The notes under the pieces: generated by a model | Database searches by the model: none | Seen by the model: the letters and a program-made list of their open reading frames with translations, nothing else | What the model was told of the DNA's origin: nothing | From: Channa striata | Taxonomy: Eukaryota > Chordata > Actinopteri > Anabantiformes > Channidae | Direction of reading: 5' to 3' | NCBI GenBank assembly: GCA_033026295.1 | Contig: CM065189.1 | Coordinates: forward strand, 5,783,203 to 5,847,202 | DNA: 64,000 nucleotides | Made by a program: the position numbers and the translations under genes | In this document: one piece after another, positions 35,701 through 47,200 of the stretch | Position numbering within the stretch: position 1 is the stretch's first letter | How the letters are laid out: the number at the start of each line of letters is the position of its first letter

Positions 35701-37950
35701 AGTTACAATTAATTGAAAAAACGTGTATTTTTTAAAAATAAGCTCCAAAACACCTTCCACAAAGCCAAGCAGAGCAACATGCCTGCACTGCAGAGAAATT
35801 CCCTTCCAAAGGTTTTTGAGCAAGATTGGCTAAATTTTGAAGCCTTTGATTTATTGTAGGTGGGTAATGACGAATGTTTAAAGAGCCTTTTAGAATGTGC
35901 AGCAGTGCAGCAGACGACCCAAGCCGCGTGGTCGGCCGTGCTGCGCTGGCTCATCAGTAAACTGCGCTTCCGTTTAGGATGACAGTTTAGCGCTAAGTGC
36001 TTTGGTTTCTTTTAGAACCTGTGGCAACCTTTCCTAACGGTCTCGCAGCGCCGTGGTCGAGTGAGTGACAGATGATTATCCCTTGTGAAACATATTTACG
36101 TTTTCACATATTGGGCTATGGGAAAGAGAACTTTTCACACGCAGGGAGCTGTTCGGTCATGAATGGATTGATACAAGTCACAGCAATACACAAAAAACAG
36201 ACTTGTTAATACTAGAAAAAGGAGCAGATCGTCCACACCCCGTCCCCGCTGCATGTCATTGGCTGCCAGTAAATGTTAACAGGCATGAGATATGTGGAGG
36301 AATACACAAACAGGATGAAAGACGTCACCTGGGGTCAGTTTCTAACCATCATCTGCACTATTCACCACCATTCTGGACCTAATCACGATAAGGGGGATTT
36401 TCATCTGCACTGTCTCAGTAGATGCGTCAGCCTCATTTTCTTTAGTGTCCTCCCAGCTCAGGAACATTGCACACAACAGTGAAGGTTGCAAAACCAAAGT
36501 GAAGTTTCAGCTCAAACAAACTGTCCACCTTGTTTTGCTTGATTACAGCTAAACTGGGTTTTATCACTTCCAGACAGGAGCTCACCCACTCGCTCCTGAC
36601 ACACAACACATCGGAAGTGTTTGACGGGTAACAGGTAAGTTTGCCTGGATGTATGTGGGCCAAGTGTAAAGCACTTATCTCGCCACCACAGTCACTGTGA
36701 TTTAATCAAATTAGTATTTAACTAACAGCCATCAACAACTTTATCAACTCTTTGCCTTTGTCGTCCTCCTGCCTGAGCACATTCCAGAGTGGCTCCACAG
36801 TGAATGTGGAAATTCCAAAGCGTGCAGCAGGTTTGGCTTAACGGGAAGAGGCAGGCGCTGTGGGAAAAACCACCCTGCACTGCAGGAGCGGAGCTGGGGG
36901 AGGGGAAGGGGGGATAATTCCGTTTTATGCAAGTTATTCTATGGCTCCACTGAAACACACATTATTCTTCCTTTAAGGGAAATCTATGGGGAACAAAGAG
37001 CTGTTAGACAGGAAATGGTGGTCCGGTGGCAGTCCACAGTAGGTGCAGCCAACTGTTGATCTTCCAATTTTTACATTAGCACAAGAATTAATGCATAATT
37101 GCCGAACCGTGTGCGCTGCAATGAATTTTATCAGCAAGTTGCCCAAAACAGGATAAAAGAGTAAGACAGCAAATAAACACAGTTTGATGCTCATGCTGGA
37201 TGGAGAACTACGGCGCTTAAGCGATGTGTGACGTGCTGTGAGGCCACCATTTCTTTATAGGTGCTGTGTGCTACAAAAGAGCAAAACCCTTTAAGTTCAC
37301 GATTGTGGCCATATTCTTTTTGGCACGCAGTGAACTCAGGGTTTGGAGCGTGGAACGTCCAGTCATTCCTGACAAGTTCTTAAGTGTGTTTCCCTGAGTT
37401 TAGCCAGTCGTCAGGTGTGTGCTACTTCCAGACTGACACCAGAAATCTGTGATAGTTGGTGGAAACAGTGTTTGACAGTCTTCAGGTGGGTCCCCAGCTA
37501 CACGCAGGGTTATGCAGAATATTTCCACTGCTTCGTCCTGCGTCCTTCATCACACAGCCGTTTCTGTCGAGGAAGTAATTTTAAAATGACTTCCTAAATT
37601 ACTACTAACTGTAATTTTATTGCACAAATAAGCTTGGAAGACGTACAATAGACAGACTTTGTGTTCATTTGTTTCACGTCCTTTTCATGACTTTATGTGC
37701 TCATAAACCCTAAGAGCAATAGCTGATGCTGTGATTTCCTTGTCACATCCTCAAAAGTCAATACTTTACTATATCTCTTACCAACCATGTTTAATCATTT
37801 GATTTTGCCTCCTTCTACGGTCTTTAGTTTGTGATCTATTGGAAAGATAAAATGGAGCCTTCTGCAGTAACGTTAGGGTGAGTGAGGGGCGTGGTTTTGG
37901 CCCTGCAACTGGAGCGTTTTGTGGGGAGGCTTCACCTTCTGCCCCCTCCC
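35701..37950. other. intergenic upstream of the chemokine, nothing recognised
   Basis: Only short open frames on both strands, no known repeat, and no clear exon. Confidence 0.45.
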
Positions 37951-37967
37951 TTTTCCGGCTGGTTGAG

Positions 37968-37976
37968 CCTAAAAAG
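37968..37976 (+). promoter_or_regulatory. TATA-like element of the chemokine gene
   Basis: 'ctaaaaagg' lies about 130 bases before the ATG and would fit a start site near 38000, giving a 5' UTR of about 100 bases. This is a weak match, chosen mainly by position. Confidence 0.3.
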
Positions 37977-38103
37977 GGAGAGACTCCAGCAGCAGACCTC
38001 AGTTCCTAACTCCTGACTTCTTGTGGACGTTGGAAGCAGCTCAGGCTCTCACTTTCTCCTCCGAACGGGATCTCTGGACTTAATTTTCTTTTTCACAGAA
38101 ACC

Positions 38104-39172
38104 ATGATGTCACTTAAAAGCTCTACTCTCCTGATTGTTTTTTTGCCTGCAGTTTTCCTACAGTTCTACGAGAGTGAGTACAGATTACATTGATTTTCAC
38201 TGTGGAATATGGGACGCAGTTACTTATTAAGAACATGTGTTGTATTTTTATCATTATAACTACAGTTGAACAGATGTTCCTGAGTTAAAACTGTGAGTGC
38301 TACCGCAGCTCTGAATCGTCTCCTACTTCTTTTCCCCTGCAGCTCATGACATTGGACGATGCACTTGTCCCCAAACCATCAAGTTTGTCAAAGGCAACAT
38401 ATCAGATTTCCAAGTCCTGGAAAAACGGCCTGCGTGCGAAAACGTGGAATTAATGTAAGTTTATAAGACTTGTTTTTCATATTTGCAGCTAAATCTCAGT
38501 CATTTAAAAATGTGGATTCTAATTTGGATTTTGTGCTTGTGATTCTTCAGTGTAACACTGAACAGGGCAGATAACTCCACGGACAAAATCTGCATGAACA
38601 CTGGAGGACCAAGGGCCAAGGCTTTTTTGAGATGCTGGGAGAGGTAGGTTGTACCACACAAAACACTAACATGTCCTTCAACTCTAGTTCGGAACTAGTT
38701 TGTTTTTAAAGTTACATCTTAGATGAAGCCACTTGACACTGACGGCTCGTTCCTGTTTATTTGATGCTTCTTCATTGTTAAACTGAATGTCTCAGTGCTG
38801 CAAATGCATAAGTTTGATCTACATCTGTAACAGCAGTTGGATTTTGCAGTCATTACAAAACCGAAAATGTTTGATTTGGCCCCAGCATGGAGCCCCTAAA
38901 ATGGGTTTAAAGAGCCAAAAACTGACTGGAAAAACTTCCTAGTTACTTAGCAAAGAACAAAGTAAATGAGTCAACAATATTTATCCAAATAACAAAGATC
39001 TACAATGTTGGCGCACTCACAAATTGACACATTGACATGTTGCACAAACTTCCAGATGTTGCATATTAGTGCTCTGGCCTTATCCCAGGTTTTCTTCTTT
39101 GCTCTCCACAGAATAAACAAGGAGGAGAGCCGTAAGATGGAGTGTATCGAAAGACAGAAAAAGGCAGAGTGA
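38104..39172 (+). CDS. CXC chemokine, ELR-negative, CXCL9/10/11-like type
   Basis: Four exons, 38104-38173, 38343-38454, 38551-38643 and 39112-39172, join at GT-AG sites (donors GTGAGT, GTAAGT, GTAGGT; phases 1, 2, 2) to give 111 residues. Residues 1 to about 21 form a signal peptide. The mature start has C30-T-C32 (the CXC motif) preceded by DIGR instead of ELR. C55 and C75 complete the canonical disulfide partners, with a VELIVTLN beta strand between them, and a charged helical C-terminus follows. Cys89 and Cys103 in the C-terminal region are additional. Two N-glycosylation sequons (NIS, NST) are present. The expected role is secretion and leukocyte attraction through a G-protein-coupled receptor. 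The lack of ELR points to lymphocyte-type rather than neutrophil-type attraction, but orthology to a specific CXCL gene cannot be decided here. No gene was recognised immediately next to it. Confidence 0.88.
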
Positions 39173-39267
39173 AAGCGCAAGAGGGGAGGGGAGAGAGAAC
39201 TGACGGGGAGGAAAGATATCCGGACCAGAGTCCCGGAGGTCACATGAAAAGTGGAGAAAGAGAGAGA

Positions 39268-39283
39268 GGGGGGGGGGGGGGGG
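39268..39283. repeat. G16 homopolymer in the chemokine 3' UTR
   Basis: Sixteen consecutive G residues follow an (AG)n stretch, in the transcript sense. It could form a quadruplex in the RNA and is prone to length variation. Confidence 0.9.
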
Positions 39284-39514
39284 ATAGTGAGAGCAGAGCT
39301 TTCACTGAACCCAAGCACTGAAGAGGATTGTGACAGAGGATGACGGGGCAGAGCTGGGCGAGGGGAGATGATGACCAGCAAGGCGGATGAAGTGTGGGGA
39401 GAGAAAAGACAAGAAGTTAAACAAGTAAATACATGTATGTTTGCAAAAGTCTGTGTAAGAAGGTCACTGTTAAAATGTACATTACTTTATGGCTTGACAT
39501 GTATTGTAACAAAT

Positions 39515-39535
39515 ATTTATGCTGACTTATTTATT
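39515..39535 (+). promoter_or_regulatory. AU-rich element in chemokine mRNA
   Basis: An ATTTA pentamer (39515-39519) and the nonamer TTATTTATT (39527-39535) lie about 50-70 bases before the polyadenylation signal. The nonamer matches the UUAUUUAUU instability motif of cytokine messages, so rapid decay of the mRNA is expected. Confidence 0.65.
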
Positions 39536-39586
39536 GTCAAAGTTTATATCTTTAAATGTTCTTTTTTTTGTACAAATATTTGCGAA

Positions 39587-39592
39587 AATAAA
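39587..39592 (+). terminator. polyadenylation signal of the chemokine gene
   Basis: AATAAA, followed by T-rich sequence, ends the 3' UTR about 415 bases after the stop codon. Confidence 0.7.
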
Positions 39593-39659
39593 GTGATTTT
39601 GATACAACTTCAATTTTAAAAGTTAAATTGCTCATTGTGGAAATACCTCATTGGGATCC

Positions 39660-39960
39660 TTCCCCCATTTGCCTCTGTTAACTCTTTGATTAAAACCTGC
39701 AGCAGCTCATCATCCCTGCAGCTGAGCATTCAAACAGCAGGACACACAAAAACAAACGCTTAGTCGTCCGCAGCAGAGACGCAGCTGGCCTCCGAGGACG
39801 CTGAAGTGACTTTGTTGCAGGGAGCAACAAATTAATTGTTATCATAGACAAACTGCTCTCTCCTCTGGGATCTGTGTGCATGATAACAATTAAATGATGC
39901 CTATGAGAAGATCTGACCACAGCTGTTTGCAGCAGCTGCGGGCCAAGTGGAGATGTGAGG
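39660..39960. promoter_or_regulatory. candidate conserved non-coding element
   Basis: A complex block without a gene contains an inverted pair of homeodomain-like sites: 'aattaattgttatca' at 39830-39844 and its near-perfect reverse complement 'tgataacaattaaat' at 39881-39895. SOX-like ACAAT cores and a 'ctttgat' TCF-like site lie nearby. The arrangement suggests an enhancer, but conservation is untested. Confidence 0.3.
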
Positions 39961-40524
39961 GAGTTATGACGACTCAAGTTTTCCTTACTGCGGTCCACAG
40001 AGGAACATGGAAATAATCATAATCCAAATGTGTATTAAAGCACTTTTTGAGAAAAGGAAATCATGATATTGATGTTGCTATTATCTTGTAGCTCCTCTTC
40101 ATATTTTCCACTTTATAAGTGGGTAGAACAGTTTCCATTCCATGGCAGGGACCAGCTGACTGCACCATACATACAAAGTGGCACTGGGACCCTGGAATCA
40201 AAAACTGCTCGGGCCCTACCCAAAGGAATGCGTGATAAGCTAAGATCTGACACACAAATGTCATATCCGGACAATTACAGACTAATACATTTACTCACAG
40301 TTTCTGTTAGTTAAAAAACATAAAAAATAAGTGTGGGTGGAGTTCACACACATGGTGACGGTTTCGAGTTTTCAGCTTTCTTTTAAAACCAGTATTTCTG
40401 CTTCATGAACTCATGAACACAAACCCCCTACTTTATGCCAAGCAAGAAAATGGATCGAGTTTTGACTGTGGGGATGGTCGTGAGCGAGAACACTAAATAA
40501 TTTAACAGAAAAATAATCTACTTA

Positions 40525-40580
40525 GTCAGCTAAGTACATTTACTCAAGTAGTACACAAATTTGAGCTACTTGTACGTCAA
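40525..40580. repeat. short fish interspersed repeat fragment
   Basis: 'tttactcaagtagtac' followed by 'gagctacttgta' resembles the end of a widespread teleost repeat built on 'actcaagtaaaagtac'. Only this short piece is visible. Confidence 0.3.
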
Positions 40581-40799
40581 CAATCACAACAACCACATTA
40601 TCTTCAGTGAAAACCTCAGATCAGGAAATCACCTCTTCAGCTGAAAGGAACACACAGTTAATCAGACGTCCAAACATGCTGATCCATTATCCTTGTCCAC
40701 AGTGGCCAAAAACACCCAGTCCAAAAACTGTTGGCATCCTGTTAAATCCACTTCAGATGCTGTGGCTTTATCAAACTGTGTTGTCCTCTACGTAAACCT

Positions 40800-41500
40800 G
40801 TGACACGTTGGAGACGACATCATTCCAGCCTTTTCTTCACAGGCCTCACAGTGATCTCTGAAGCTTGCAACACACTCCCTCAGAGATTTTACTTGATCTG
40901 CAGCGTTCCACAGGTGGTCTCATTTCCTGCCATCGCATTATGTTTTGTGTTTCCAGTGCTGCTTGTGCGTCTGGTGTCCGAAAGAGACTCAAATGTTCAG
41001 TACGCAGGTTTTCATTTGCCTGCAACCTTCTAACAGATCTCCACATCCTTTTAACCGATGACTTGGAGCAGAAGTTTGGACAAAACTGAAAAGAATCAGC
41101 TGTTTCCACGCAGCAGTTAAACCGTTAAATGTTAGTCTAAAGCCTTTGTACCTTTGATGCAAGTTTGTAATCCGTTGCACATGCCTGACATATTTGCAGC
41201 ATTATCATAGCCGTGTCCCCTACAGTTGCTTAATATAAATTTGTTCAAGGCGCTGGCAAAGGGCCTCTCCTGTGTGGCATTCTGTTGGAAAAACTGCAGG
41301 AATATTTCTCCAATGTGTCCAATAGGTGAGACGTAACACTAGATGAATGTTAACTGGTCAGTTTGTAAAATGTTAGAGCTTGAATTGTCATTGATGAAAA
41401 TGTATTTGGCCTTTGATACTTCAGAAAACTGTATTAGGCTCATAAATTGCTCACAAATGGTCAAGGAAAGATGAGATGAGGTTCCGTTTTATATAATACC
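40800..41500 (-). mobile_element. hAT-type (ZMYM1-like) transposase remnant
   Basis: Read on the minus strand, about 41440 down to 41140 gives a fragment with GEIFLQFFQQNATQ, LNKFILSNCRGHGYDNAANMSG and GLQTCIKG. The GYDNAANMSG block is characteristic of the catalytic region of hAT-derived transposases of the zinc finger MYM-type 1-like group. Farther on (about 41020-40850) a frame contains LSDTRRTSS, equivalent to the family's 'LSxTRW' block. Frames shift several times, so this is a dead copy. Confidence 0.75.
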
Positions 41501-41959
41501 GTATTTTTTAATCTGATCATCATCTGATTTTCCTTCTTGCGCTACAGCAGCAATAAAACAAAGAGGAAAAAAAACAAGTTAGAAGAAAAACAACAGGATT
41601 AACTGTGCAAACAATTTGTATTAAAAAATAAAGAATAAAGAATCTCATATTCTGCACGTACGCATTTAACAGTGGAAAAATATAACAGGTGAAATATTTC
41701 ACATTTCCCGATTAAGATTACACATGATGACTTTTCTGTGGCTAACACTATTTTCACGCTCAGTAAATCTTCCTTTGTCATGCTTCCTGTCAGCAGTCAC
41801 AGTTTTCCAGTGAAGACTGTCCCTTTTCCAAAAACGATTATGATGAGCAAAGCAAATCACAGCCCCAGTCAGACGGACTCCAGGCAGAAAAGTAAAATGT
41901 TTCTGTTGTTGCTTCTTTCCATTGCCTTGAAATCAGCATCGTTGTTCTCAAATTAGCCT

Positions 41960-43720
41960 CCGTAAAGCCAGAACAACATATTATTCATAACTAATAGAGG
42001 AAAACAAGAACAACCCCCGGTTTCTTTTCAGCACTGTAGCCAGGCTGACTAAGAGCCATAGTTCAGTTGAGACTAGTATTCCCTCAACGCTATGTAGCAA
42101 TGACTTCATGACCTTCTTCACAAACAAAATCGTAGCTATTAGAAACAAAATTCTCCAGACCCTCCCCACAAATACCACAGAATTAGAATCATCAGTAAGT
42201 CCTCAGTCCCTTTTAGACTGCTTTGTGTCCATAGATCTTGCTGAGTTAACTTCAACTATTATGGCATCTAAACCAACAACATGTCTACTAGACCCTATTC
42301 CAGTTAGACTGCTCAAAGATGTTCTACCCTTATTAGACACGTTCATATTAGATATCATTAATCTATCTTTACAAACAGGATATGTACCAAAGGCCTATAA
42401 GGTAGCTGTAATCAAACCTCTACTTAAAAAACCTAGTCTGGATCTAGGTGTCTTAGCCAATTACAGACCAATATCCAATCTCCCCTTTATTTCTAAAATA
42501 CTTGAAAAAGTAGTTGTAAAGCAATTATGTGACCACCTGCGCAAAAACGACTTGTTTGAAGAATTTCAGTCAGGATTTAGAGTTCATCATAGCACAGAAA
42601 CCAGACTGATTAAAGTCACCAACGATCTTCTTCTGGCTTCAGATAACTGACTTGTCTCTATACTAGTTTTGCTAGATCTTAGTGCTGCATTTGACACCAT
42701 TGAACACAGAATATTATTACAGTGACTAGAACATGTTATTGGAATCAAAGGAACTGCACTAAACTGGTTTAAATCTTATCTATCAGATAGATTCCAATTT
42801 GTTCATGATAATGATTTTCCACATACACGAAAGTTAGTTATGGAGTTCCACAAGGCTCTGTGTTAGGATCAATACTCTTTACTCTATATATGTCTCCCCT
42901 TGGCAACATTATTAGAAAACACTAAGTGTAAATTTTCACTGCTCTGCTGATGACATGCAGTTATATCTATCTATGAAACCTGATGAAACAAATAAATTAA
43001 TCAAACTACAAGCATGTCTAAAAGACATAAGGGACTGGATGACGTATAATTTCCTTCTTCTAAACTCAGATAAAACTGAAATTATTGTATTTGGGCCTAA
43101 ATGTCTAAGAAACATGTTTTCTAACCATATCGTTACTTTAGATGACATAACTCTGGCCCCCAGTAGTACTGCAAGGAATCTCGGAGTCATTTTTGACCAG
43201 GATTTGTCATTTACCTCACACATAAAACAAATCTCTAGAACAGCCTTCATCCACCTTCGGAACTTAGCCAAAATTAGGAGCATCCTGTCTCAAAGTGATG
43301 CTGAAAAACTGGTTCATGCAGTCGTTACTTCTAGATTTGACTACTGTAATTCTCTACTTTCAGGCTTCATTAGCTTCTCTCCATTGGCTTCCCATTAAAT
43401 GTAGAATAGAATTTAAAACCCTTCTTCTTACCTATAAAGCTTTAAACAGTCAAGCTCCATCATATGTAGAAGATCTCCTAGTACCACATCATCCTACTAG
43501 ACCACTTTAGTCCCAAAATGCAGGCCTACTTATGGTTCCCAGAATTTCCAAAAGTAGTTTAGCTATCAAGCTCCTCTCCTGTGGAACCAGCTCCCAGTCG
43601 AGATTTGGGAAGCAGACATCCAGGTAAGCCCTTGCATAATCCAGGCCAGCAGACATCACTTTACACTTTTATAAAAGGATTTAGATGATCTTACGTTTGC
43701 ATTATCAGGGAGACACTGCC
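41960..43720 (+). mobile_element. L2-type LINE, 5'-truncated and degenerate
   Basis: A 180-codon open stretch (42108-42650) holds the reverse transcriptase N-terminal part: DPIPVRLLKD, VAVIKPLLKKPSLD, NYRPISNLPFISKILEKVV and FQSGFR. After an in-frame TGA the next block gives LLDLSAAFDTIEHRILL and TALNWFKSYLSDRF. The catalytic YADD region reads SADDMQLYLS near 42945 (the Tyr is changed). The rest (42955-43398 and 43295-43510) has NSDKTEIIVFGPK, LGVIFDQDLSFTSHI, FDYCNSLL and LHWLPIKCRIEFKTLLLTYKAL, all typical of L2-clade ORF2. The endonuclease domain is missing and stops and a frameshift make it non-functional. Confidence 0.92.
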
Positions 43721-44029
43721 AAACTGGAGTGAAGGGCTATTGTGCCTTTCACTGGACTAAATTTCTAACTAATCAACACAAACATCAAAGATCTTCAAAC
43801 TAATTTCTATACAATTACATTGTACACATTGTTTTTTTATAATTTATTTTTTACTTTTTATAGCTACGGTATGAAACTTAAATCCATATTGTGTAAATGG
43901 TTGAGTGAGGCTCGCACTGTGAACCAAACAGAAAAGGAGAAAACCCTGTGTGTCACATGCTAACGTGAAAGAGTTCACTGCACAACATTGTAGCTTTAAA
44001 TTAATACTCGATGCTCTGCTACTCTGTGC

Positions 44030-44285
44030 AGTTGGTAGTGTGGTCATCCACCAATCCTACAGTTGTTGGTTCAATCCCCAGCTCCTCTGGTCACATGTCA
44101 AAGTGTATTTGAGCAAAACAGTGAACCCCGTTTAGTTGCTCCTGGTGAGCGTAAGCCAGCTGCATAGCAGCTCCCCCATTGGTGTATGTGCGTGTGAATG
44201 GGTAGATAAGAAGCAGTGTAAAGTGCTTTGAGTACCAACAGGTAGAAAAGGGCTATATAAGAGCAGAACATTTACCATTTTGAGT
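44030..44285 (+). mobile_element. tRNA-derived SINE, plus strand
   Basis: The tRNA-like head contains 'ggttcaatccc' (B box, about 44068). The body has 'gagcaaaacagtgaacccc' and 'ttgctcctggtgagcgtaag', followed by 'tgtgtgaatgggtagataag'-like sequence. The end reads 'gtaaagtgctttgagtacc' and 'gctatataagagcag'. It belongs to the same family as 35480-35700, in the opposite orientation. Confidence 0.82.
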
Positions 44286-47200
44286 AATTGTTATGAAAGC
44301 TGCATCTTGTTATAACTAAAATAACTAGAAATCGTCTCACAGCTTTCAAAGGTTTACAACAGATTATCGCTTGCTACTAGGAAAGGTTTTGGGCTGATAT
44401 CTACCAAAACATGAAAACGTTACACATTATTTTAAATTTATTGTTTTCAAAATCTCACAAGTGACGTTGTTCCAAAAAGGGTTTTTGTTTATCGCCGTTA
44501 GAACCTAAGGCAACACATTTCTCCCACCTGTCGGTTGATGAATGCGAACGCTCTGTTCGTTATCGATCGGCCGAGGGCCGCTCTGTCTCTCGGCCACGCC
44601 AGCTTCTTCCAAATGATCAGCTGAGCCAACAGCTCTTGATTTTTGACCATTAACTCGTAGAGATAGAGAGTTTGCTGGAGAACATCAGAGCTGTGCTGTG
44701 GCTTCACTCCAGGGAAATCAGACCAAGCCTGGTTTGGGTCAGAGCGTGAGAGTGTGGGAAAGAATAGATCCTTGGTAAGTCTCTACTCTTTCTCCGGGCT
44801 CAGAGGCTGTGCTCCCATTGCTTGGCGATCTCACTCTCTGTATATATTCAGCACAGTATGCACACACACAAAAACACACATCTGTAGTGTAAACTGTATA
44901 TAGCTCGTATACACAGTCATTTAAGGTAAGGTTAATTAACAGCAATCATGCACAATAAAATAAAGCTGTATTAGCTAAAGCTAATGATTTTTAAGATCTT
45001 GTAAATCGATGTGTAAATCGTACATTATTACTGTGACCCCTATTAACATATCGTAGGTAGGCACCACTACTGCAGTTGTACTTAAGAAATTCATAAAGCA
45101 GAAAGTTGGAATCACATAGTGCTGAGAGCAAGACCTTTAAAGGAGGAGGTCAGGGTGGATGGTTGGGTCACACAGCGCAGGACATTTTCCCACAGAATAC
45201 TGACGTTCAAGTCCAGTGTGAAATGTCATTCCCCATGTCTTTATGTATTTTTGTACCAAAACAGTGATTATCCGCTCACATTAAGGAAGTACTTAGTCTT
45301 AACTTGATAACCCTAACCATGTGGCTTTTGTACATAATCCATTTTTTGTTACTCATGTTAAGCAAACTATGATTATTTCACAATTTGTTTCTGTGATGAG
45401 AAAGATTCTGTAGCCAGCCGCTAATATGGTGCTATTTCAAGAGACGCCTGTTGCGGAAGAGGAACTATTTCCCCATATCTCAAGACATGTATCATTCTGA
45501 ATTATTTGTAAATAATAAACTCACACTTTTATGGACACTATAGCACTTTTTTCCATGGACAACTGCCTTACCTCCCATCAGAGTTTAGAAGCAGCACTTG
45601 CTGGGTGACTGACACCAGTCAGAAGTGATTGAAAATCAATAACATATTGAATCGCAAATATAAACAAACTTCAGTATGTGTTTCCACTTATTGGATGCTT
45701 GGTATTTAAAACCAGGTCCCTGTTCTCAAGAGATAGAGATTCAAATCTTTCCGGTTATCTTGTTCCCACTGACTAAACCTGAGAATAACCCTGGTCCTGA
45801 ACAAGTTTGATACTGGGGATATGTTGCTGGGACAACAACAGATTTAGGATCATCTCAAAGCTGTATGAAGAATGGGGCCCTGTTTGTCCAGGCTCAGTTT
45901 GCACATGTGGCTGAGCTTATGTTGAAATATCCTGTCACCTGATAATAAGGGCACCAGGGTCTGAGTCGAGCCTCAAAGCTGAAAGTCTATTAATGTGGGA
46001 CACTAGTCTGTCTGTTGGGTCTTGCTCATTGGATGGAGGTCGCTCAGTTGTCATGGAGATATGTTCCCAGGTGACAAAAATATGGTGATACCGTAGTGTA
46101 AGTGTTATTGTAGACAGTGGAGATATTCTGGTAAAGACATGTAGAGCGGAGGAGTGTAAGGACGTGATTTCTGGGCTCTGAAGTCCTGCAGTTAGCTGCT
46201 TCTTCCATGTGAAGGCGCCAAAGTGTTGAGTTGACCATTGCAGATTAATGACTTAAAAGCTGCACTGGACAACTCAACCTCAGTGTTCCACTTAAAATGG
46301 GGACTCCTGACAGTACGCTCAAGTTCAGACGACTGCTAAAAGTCATGTAATCTGCTTTTTGTAAAGTCAGTGTCAGCAAACAGTGTCCTGGTTTGCACTT
46401 ATGAAGCCTTTATTACGAGGACACATGGTGAATGTAAAACAGCTGGAGCAGCTTTCAGTTTTCACTGTTGTGAAATAGTGGGGATTTTCCATTCTGTCAG
46501 CAGCTTAAACTTGGTGAAATGCAAGTCCTGTGTACACAAGCAATCTATTTATTTATTTCTTGTGAACCCCCTCACTCCCCCTGTCTGTCTCCTAAACTCC
46601 CATTCACACACCTACGCGTTGCTGGATTAAGAATAATATAATATAGATTAATAATGGATTATCTTTGCTGACAAACAATCCTACTGATTCATCCGCAGAT
46701 CGATTTCTCCATTTATCGATCGGTCTTTAAAATGTCACAAAAGAGTGAAAACATCACAGGTACCAGAGCTTCTCTTTGCTTTTTCAGCAGCTCTTCTTTA
46801 TCCTTTTAGTGCAAATAGAAATGAATTGTGTTTGCTATTAGAAAAAAGCAGTGCTTTTTTTTTTTTTTCTGACTCAAAAATGGCATAAATGAGCAGGTTA
46901 GTCATTAAATTAGCTGCAGTTGACTGTAACTGGTACATATACACTGGCAATGAGCAGTGCAATGAATGAAAGTCTTTACATCAAGTCAAAAATGCAATAT
47001 TTCCTTAAAAATGTTCTGATTGGCTCTTGGAACTTATAAATCTATGTCCGTGCTTTGTGTAAATCTCAGCTTGATTCAAACTTGCTAATCTGCTAGTTCT
47101 AATCTTGGTAGGCCGCTAAACGTTAGATAATTAGTTTCTTGAAAACTTGATAAATTGAGGGAACTCTGAGAATCGAATGTATTCATCTCATAATTTTAAG

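Larger units (their letters stand above)
39173..39610 (+). other. 3' UTR of the chemokine gene
   Basis: Begins as a purine-rich GA tract with a long G run and ends near the AATAAA at 39587. The minus-strand open frame at 38971-39381 is only the complement of this purine-rich segment. Confidence 0.6.

Noticed and set aside
38971..39381. 136-codon Ser/Pro-rich minus-strand open frame
   Set aside because: It is the complement of the chemokine last exon and its GA/G-rich 3' UTR.
44060..44085. Possible tRNA gene (B-box-like 'ggttcaatccc')
   Set aside because: No cloverleaf can be completed. The sequence continues into a SINE body with another copy elsewhere in the window.
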